A program made the position numbers and the translations under genes. Shown one piece after another: positions 35,283-39,999 of a stretch of DNA of 39,999 nt. A model generated the notes under the pieces. The model searched no databases and was not told the DNA's origin. It saw only the letters and a list, made by a program, of their open reading frames with translations. The DNA comes from a bacterium (lineage in GTDB: Bacteria; Actinomycetota; Aquicultoria; Aquicultorales; Aquicultoraceae): NCBI GenBank assembly GCA_902810715.1, contig CADDYS010000009.1, positions 1 to 39,999 of the forward strand, given 5' to 3'. Position 1 is the first letter of the stretch, and every line of letters begins with the position of its first letter.

Positions 35283-37211
35283 ATGGAGCGAAAAAAGAGA
35301 GTATACCGCAATCTAAAACCGCTGGGTGAAGCCAGGCAGATTATTGTTGAAGCCTTTAAAGATATCCGTGTCGAAACGGAGTTGGTGCCGGTGCGGGAAG
35401 CTCTGGGGCGCATATTGGCTAAACCCGTAATTGCAAAACAGTCCGTTCCGGCTTATCATGCCGCCGCTATGGACGGTATCGCGGTTAAAGCCTCCGAGAC
35501 GTTTGGAGCACTGCCTGAAAAACCCCTCACCCTTCCCAAGGGCGGCCATACTGTCATGATTGACACGGGCGACCCCATGCCGGAAGGCACCGATGCCGTG
35601 GTTATGATCGAGAAGGTCGAGGATACAGAAGAAGGCTGGCGAATTCGCGAGGCTGCCTATCCGTGGAGAAACGTGCGAAAAGCAGGGGAAGACATGGTAA
35701 AGGGAGAAATTATTCTGCCAACCCGCCAGCGCATCCGTGCTTTCGACCAGGCTGCATTGCTTGCTGCCGGTGTATATAACGTGGGAGTCATGCGCAAACC
35801 CCGCGTCTTAATCATCCCTACGGGTAGCGAGATAGTTATTCCTGAAAAAGCCCCCGATCCGTTGCCTAAGGGGGCGATACTTGAAGTTGATGGGCAGATG
35901 CTGGCTTCAATGTCTGAGGAATGCGGAGCAAACGTGGAGATTCATGAGCCGGTTAGAGATGTTGAAACCGAGCTTAGAAGGGCCCTTAAAGAAGCTCTCT
36001 TAAAACAATACGATTTAATTATGGTTATAGCCGGCTCTTCCGCAGGATCCGAAGATTTTACCCCTTCCCTTCTTGAGGAAATGGGCCGTTTGCTTGTCCA
36101 TGGTGTGACTGTAATGCCGGGCAAACCGGCTTTGATTGCCGAGGCGGAAGGCAGGCCGGTTATCGGCATTCCCGGATATCCGGTGTCGGCAGCGGTTGCT
36201 TTCAGGGAGTTTGTGCGTCCTCTTCTATACATACTTCAAGGACTTGAGGCTCCCGAGCCGGAGAAAGTTATTGTTGCGGTCGGGCGGAAGATACCCTCTA
36301 AACTAGGGCTCGAAGAGCATGTGCGGGTTATCATCGGCAACGTCGGCGGCAGGCTCGTGGCCACTCCCCTTGCCGGGGGCGCAGGGGTTCTTTCATCCAT
36401 TGTGCACGCCGATGGGATCATCCGTATACCGCAGGAAACCGGCGGCTTATCTGAGGGAGAAGAGATCGAAGCGGAACTGCTGGCCTCACCCGAAGCTATT
36501 AACGGCAGGCTCATAGCCATCGGCTCCCATGATCTAACAATTGACCTCATTGGCAGTATGCTTAAAGAAAAAACCGGTGGCAGAGTGCAGATTTCATCCA
36601 GCAACGCCGGAAGCCTTGGGGGACTTATCGCGCTTAAGAAACAAACAGCACATTTTGCGGGTTCCCATTTGCTGGACGAAGAAACAGGTGGATACAATGA
36701 GTCGTTTATTAAACGCTATCTGCCCTCGATACCGGTAAAACTGATCACCCTTGTTCATCGCTGGCAGGGCTTTATGGTAGCCAGCGGCAATCCAAAAGGC
36801 ATTCAAAGCGTTGAAGATCTCAAACGCCCCGATATCGTCTTCGTTAACCGCCAAGCCGGTTCCGGCACCCGTATACTTCTCGACTACGAACTCCGTAAGG
36901 CCGACATATCGGCGGACAACATCGTAGGTTACTACAACGAAGAGTACACGCATATGAATGTAGCGATGGCTGTGGTCTCGGGGGCCGCTGACGCCGGTCT
37001 AGGTATCCAAGCTGCCGCCAAAGCCCTTTCGCTAGATTTCATTCCTGTTACAAAAGAAAGATACGATTTAGTAATACCGAGCGGTTATACGGATGACGAA
37101 AAGGTTCAGGCCATGCTGGAGGTCATTCGCTCAGACGAATTTAAACAACAGGTTCTTGCAATGGGCGGATACGAGGTTGATGAAACCGGCAGAATCACCA
37201 GCATACCTTAG
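35283..37211 (+). CDS. MoeA-like protein fused to a periplasmic-binding-like domain
   Basis: Protein of 642 aa. Residues 1 to about 405 are a complete MoeA (AAAMDGIAVKASETF, DTGDPMPEGTDAVVMIEK, IIPTGSEIV, AGSSAGSEDFTPSLLEEMG). Residues about 410-635 form a type 2 substrate-binding-like domain: IGSHDLTIDLIGSMLKEK, FVNRQAGSGTRILLDYELRK and AVVSGAADAGLGIQAAAK. No signal peptide, so the binding domain is cytoplasmic and may sense or hold molybdate/tungstate. This fusion recurs in anaerobes and archaea. It is paired with moeA (14-nt gap), suggesting one works with Mo and the other with W, which is inference. Confidence 0.93.
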   Translation: MERKKRVYRNLKPLGEARQIIVEAFKDIRVETELVPVREALGRILAKPVIAKQSVPAYHAAAMDGIAVKASETFGALPEKPLTLPKGGHTVMIDTGDPMPEGTDAVVMIEKVEDTEEGWRIREAAYPWRNVRKAGEDMVKGEIILPTRQRIRAFDQAALLAAGVYNVGVMRKPRVLIIPTGSEIVIPEKAPDPLPKGAILEVDGQMLASMSEECGANVEIHEPVRDVETELRRALKEALLKQYDLIMVIAGSSAGSEDFTPSLLEEMGRLLVHGVTVMPGKPALIAEAEGRPVIGIPGYPVSAAVAFREFVRPLLYILQGLEAPEPEKVIVAVGRKIPSKLGLEEHVRVIIGNVGGRLVATPLAGGAGVLSSIVHADGIIRIPQETGGLSEGEEIEAELLASPEAINGRLIAIGSHDLTIDLIGSMLKEKTGGRVQISSSNAGSLGGLIALKKQTAHFAGSHLLDEETGGYNESFIKRYLPSIPVKLITLVHRWQGFMVASGNPKGIQSVEDLKRPDIVFVNRQAGSGTRILLDYELRKADISADNIVGYYNEEYTHMNVAMAVVSGAADAGLGIQAAAKALSLDFIPVTKERYDLVIPSGYTDDEKVQAMLEVIRSDEFKQQVLAMGGYEVDETGRITSIP

Positions 37212-37281
37212 TAGCGCGGGTTGCCGGCTAATTTATACTGACTTATACTGGCGGTTGGCTCGTTATAGAATTTAAGCGAAA

Positions 37282-37310
37282 TTGCTTGAAACAGTAAAAT
37301 GGTTTATAAA
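37282..37310 (+). promoter_or_regulatory. Probable promoter of the PcrA/UvrD gene
   Basis: TTGCTT (37282-37287) and TATAAA (37305-37310) are 17 nt apart, 43 nt before the ATG. Confidence 0.5.
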
Positions 37311-37353
37311 TAACAAAGCATACAGTCGTAAATTAAAACAAGAGGTTGCAATA

Positions 37354-39999
37354 ATGCTGGATGATTTAAATCAGGTTCAACTTGAAGCAGTAACACATCA
37401 TGAAGGCCCTTTACTTATTATAGCCGGTGCGGGAAGTGGAAAGACCAGAATATTAACGTATAGGATCGCTCATTTAATAAGAGAGTACAGCGTAAGCCCC
37501 TTAGAAATCCTAGCGATAACCTTTACCAACAAAGCCGCCAACGAGATGAAAGAGCGAATTGCATCTCTGGTTGGTCGAATCAGCCGTGCGATGTGGATAA
37601 GCACGTTTCACTCCACCTGCGCAAGAATCCTGCGCCAGGAGATAGATCGGCTTGGGTTTAGCAAAAGCTTTGTTATCTACGACGATAACGACTCCAAAAG
37701 GTTGGTATCCTATTGCCTGAAGGATTTAAATATCGACAGCAAGCGGTACCCGCCAAACAAAATTGCCGCCGCTATATCCAAGGTAAAGAACGAGCTTATA
37801 GACGCCGAGACGTTTGCATCTCGCGCGACGACCTACATCGAGCAGACGGTTGCAGAAGTCTATAAGCTATATCAGGAGCGGCTTTACCAGAGTAACGCGC
37901 TTGACTTCGACGACTTGATTATGATGACGGTCAACATGTTTCAAATCTTCCCTTCTGTATTGGACAACTACCAGGAAAGATTTAAACATATATTAATTGA
38001 CGAGTATCAGGACACCAACTACGCGCAATATGAGTTGATAAGGCTTTTGGCGGGAAAATACCGCAATATATGCGTGGTGGGGGACGATAATCAATGTTTG
38101 CCGGCAGGGACACTGGTTTCTACCGATAAGGGCAATCTGCCAATTGAAAAAATTAAGAAAGGTCAGAATGTTCTAACAGCGGTTGGAAGAGGTGGGATAT
38201 CCATCAGCAGAGTAACTAATGTTAGCAAGAAAACCAAAATTGCAAGGCATATCACTTTTATAACAAAATCGGGAGCTAAGGTTACAACAACTGATAACCA
38301 CCAAATGTTTGCTTTGGTTCCCCAAAAATCGAATCGTGAGCACCATTATGTTTACTTGATGCATAAGCAAGAACTAGGTTGGAGAATTGGAGTTACCAAT
38401 GACCTTGTCACCAGGCTGCGCTTAGAGTCGTCTGCAGATAAAATCTTAGCAATTAGATCTTGTAAATCTGATGTGGAGGCAAGGTACTGGGAAACCTACT
38501 ACTCTCTTCTTTATGGGATCCCAACCTCTTGTTTTAAAGCGAGAGGCGTGCCAGTAATCTACGGAGAAGCTCAAAAGGAGCTTTATAGCAAGCTTGATGT
38601 TGATAGCCGAATAGAAAGATTTACAAACGATCTTGGGATTAACCCTAACTATCATGCTTTCTGTTTAGGGGCTGTGAAAAGGGGATCTAAAACTAGACTT
38701 AAAGTAAAAGTAGAATTCTGTTATCGTGCATATGCTCCTAAGTCAAAGGATGTATTAAAAAATCCTCAAATATTACATTTACTAAGCCTGGAGACTAGTG
38801 ATGAAGGAACGTTCAGAGAAATCGAGACTTTAGGTTATAAATTAGAGAAAGCGAAAAAAGGTAAAAGATTAAGAATTGCAAGCACTGATATAACAAGACT
38901 TGAATATATTGCCCATGAAATAGCTGAAAAAACAGGCGCCGTACCCGAGTTTAATTTCAAACTGGGAATTTTTAATCAGCAAAGCTTGCCAACCTTGGTT
39001 ATGCCAGCCAGTAATGTAAAAGAAGGTTTTTGGTTGCCTATACTGAGAAATAATCAAATATTCTATGATGAAGTAATTAAGGTTGGAGAAGAGATTAAAG
39101 ACGAACCGGTATATGATCTAGAGGTCGGTCGAACCCATAATTTTATTGCAAATGGAGTAGTGGTTCATAACTCAATCTATAAATTTCGCGGAGCCGATAT
39201 CCGAAACATCCTTGAATTCGAGCGCGACTACCCCGAGTGCCGGGTCATAAAGCTTGAGCAAAATTACCGTTCAACCAAGACAATACTTAAGGCGGCAAAT
39301 CAAGTAATGCAGAACAACCGGGCAAGAAAACCGAAGCACCTCTGGACGGAAAACGACGAGGGCGAGCTTATCACCCGCTACCAGGGAGAAAACGAGCACG
39401 AAGAGGCGACCTTTGTTGCAAGTGAGATCGAGCAGATGGTCAAGGCAGGGAGGCGGTATAAGGAGTTTGCTGTTTTCTACCGCACGAATGCCCAGTCTCG
39501 AGTTCTTGAGGAGATATTTCTTCGCTACGGTGTCCCTTACAAAATCGTTGGGGGACTTAAATTTTACGACCGCGCCGAGATAAAGGATGTCTTGGCATAC
39601 TTGCGCGTGTTATCCAATCCACAGGATACGGTAAGTTTAAAAAGGATTATAAACGTACCTAAGAGGGGGATTGGTAATACAACAATCGCCAAGATAGACG
39701 CCTACGCATTAAAAAACAACATGAGTTTTTATCAGGCGTTAAATAACGTTGATGGCATTCATACTCTATCGGCTGGCGCGCAGAAAAACATCAAGAAGTT
39801 TCTCGCCCTGATGGATGAGATTCAAGCGATAAAAGAAAGAGAGACTTTGGGGAACCTTGCGCGGGCGCTAATTGATCAAACCGGCTACCTTGCGGCTTTT
39901 GAAGCCGAAGGTACGATAGAGGCGGAAAACCGCGCCGAAAACGTAAAAGAGTTTATAGGAGTTATCAAGGAGTTTGAGGAGAGTCGTGAGTCTTGCGAC
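37354..39999 (+). CDS. pcrA: ATP-dependent DNA helicase PcrA/UvrD with intein (3' end outside window)
   Basis: The frame is open from ATG 37354 to the window end (882 codons). Superfamily 1A helicase: motif I AGAGSGKT, Ia ITFTNKAANEMK, II DEYQDTN, III GDDNQ/SIYKFRGA (split by the intein), IV NYRSTKTIL and FYRTNAQSR. It unwinds DNA in repair and replication. The intein (38095-39171) sits exactly between Gln247 and the following Ser of motif III, so splicing must occur for activity. After removal the visible helicase is 523 aa, with the C-terminal 2A/2B part and tail missing here. AGAGG lies 9 nt before the start. Confidence 0.96.
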   Translation, partial: MLDDLNQVQLEAVTHHEGPLLIIAGAGSGKTRILTYRIAHLIREYSVSPLEILAITFTNKAANEMKERIASLVGRISRAMWISTFHSTCARILRQEIDRLGFSKSFVIYDDNDSKRLVSYCLKDLNIDSKRYPPNKIAAAISKVKNELIDAETFASRATTYIEQTVAEVYKLYQERLYQSNALDFDDLIMMTVNMFQIFPSVLDNYQERFKHILIDEYQDTNYAQYELIRLLAGKYRNICVVGDDNQCLPAGTLVSTDKGNLPIEKIKKGQNVLTAVGRGGISISRVTNVSKKTKIARHITFITKSGAKVTTTDNHQMFALVPQKSNREHHYVYLMHKQELGWRIGVTNDLVTRLRLESSADKILAIRSCKSDVEARYWETYYSLLYGIPTSCFKARGVPVIYGEAQKELYSKLDVDSRIERFTNDLGINPNYHAFCLGAVKRGSKTRLKVKVEFCYRAYAPKSKDVLKNPQILHLLSLETSDEGTFREIETLGYKLEKAKKGKRLRIASTDITRLEYIAHEIAEKTGAVPEFNFKLGIFNQQSLPTLVMPASNVKEGFWLPILRNNQIFYDEVIKVGEEIKDEPVYDLEVGRTHNFIANGVVVHNSIYKFRGADIRNILEFERDYPECRVIKLEQNYRSTKTILKAANQVMQNNRARKPKHLWTENDEGELITRYQGENEHEEATFVASEIEQMVKAGRRYKEFAVFYRTNAQSRVLEEIFLRYGVPYKIVGGLKFYDRAEIKDVLAYLRVLSNPQDTVSLKRIINVPKRGIGNTTIAKIDAYALKNNMSFYQALNNVDGIHTLSAGAQKNIKKFLALMDEIQAIKERETLGNLARALIDQTGYLAAFEAEGTIEAENRAENVKEFIGVIKEFEESRESCD
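38095..39171 (+). mobile_element. Intein (359 aa) with GIY-YIG-like insert in PcrA motif III
   Basis: Starts CLPAGTLVSTDKGNLPIEKI (block A, Cys1) and has block B TTTDNHQMFA (64-73), block F VYDLEVGRTHNFIANG (339-354) and block G VVVHN with penultimate His358 and Asn359; the +1 extein residue is Ser. All splicing residues are present. The insert contains YVYL (85-88), RIGVT (97-101), Arg107 and Glu133 in VEARYWETYY, the order of GIY-YIG nuclease motifs, with Arg replacing the second Tyr. A further helical region (about 160-300) is unassigned. No LAGLIDADG motif was seen. Confidence 0.93.

Noticed and set aside
38173-39057. Minus-strand frames within the intein region
   Set aside because: They are shadows of the continuous plus-strand helicase-intein frame, which has no stop up to the window end.

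Overview
The window looks like one contig of an uncultivated, deep-branching member of the Actinomycetota with moderate GC (roughly mid-40s % by eye). The main argument is gene order: acpS, nnrD/E, alr, udg, tsaE, tsaB, rimI, tsaD, (lnt), groES, groEL, guaB3, guaA closely follows the order seen in Mycobacterium and Streptomyces. The stand-alone, CBS-free GuaB3 also fits that phylum. The low GC, the Bacillus-like cytochrome b6/subunit IV complex and the futalosine-like UbiA setting suggest an early-branching anaerobic or microaerophilic lineage rather than a classical high-GC actinobacterium. The placement is inference.

Region by region. 1-200: a possible IS200/IS605 right-end remnant. 202-2296: membrane histidine kinase plus NarL/DevR-type regulator, closed by a strong terminator. 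2492-5057: quinol:cytochrome c reductase operon (Rieske, cytochrome b6 with a heme c_n-type cysteine, subunit IV fused to cytochrome c, c-type lipoprotein). 5175-8323 (minus): UbiA prenyltransferase and a K+-independent proton-pumping pyrophosphatase. 8635-11085: methyltransferase behind a CsoR/CstR-like operator, then a CoA-disulfide reductase-rhodanese fusion. 11193-23885: housekeeping block for ACP activation, metabolite repair, cell-wall alanine, uracil repair, t6A tRNA modification, lipoprotein acylation and CIRCE-controlled chaperonin. 24192-27953: purine (guaB3, guaA) and shikimate entry (chorismate mutase, DAHP synthase). 27964-33937: fluoride-responsive region. 34036-37211: two MoeA paralogues, the second fused to a periplasmic-binding-like domain. 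37354-39999: PcrA/UvrD helicase interrupted by an intein and running off the end of the window.

The most striking part is 29220-29526. Two fluoride (crcB-type) riboswitches face away from each other, each with its own near-consensus promoter, with a perfect 16-bp palindrome between the promoters. The left one reads into a cation:proton antiporter. The right one reads into a bacterial dynamin-like GTPase overlapping an MFS transporter gene, followed by a CHR-family transporter. No crcB or CLC-F gene is visible, so this looks like a non-canonical fluoride response in which a membrane-remodelling GTPase is riboswitch-controlled.

Other points of note are the 359-residue intein in helicase motif III carrying a GIY-YIG-like insert; a probable transcription attenuator in the guaB3 leader; dispersed repeats at 9241-9360 and 20093-20227, the second running into the start of lnt; and a probable sliding-clamp-binding tail on the uracil-DNA glycosylase. 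No tRNA, rRNA or CRISPR array was seen.
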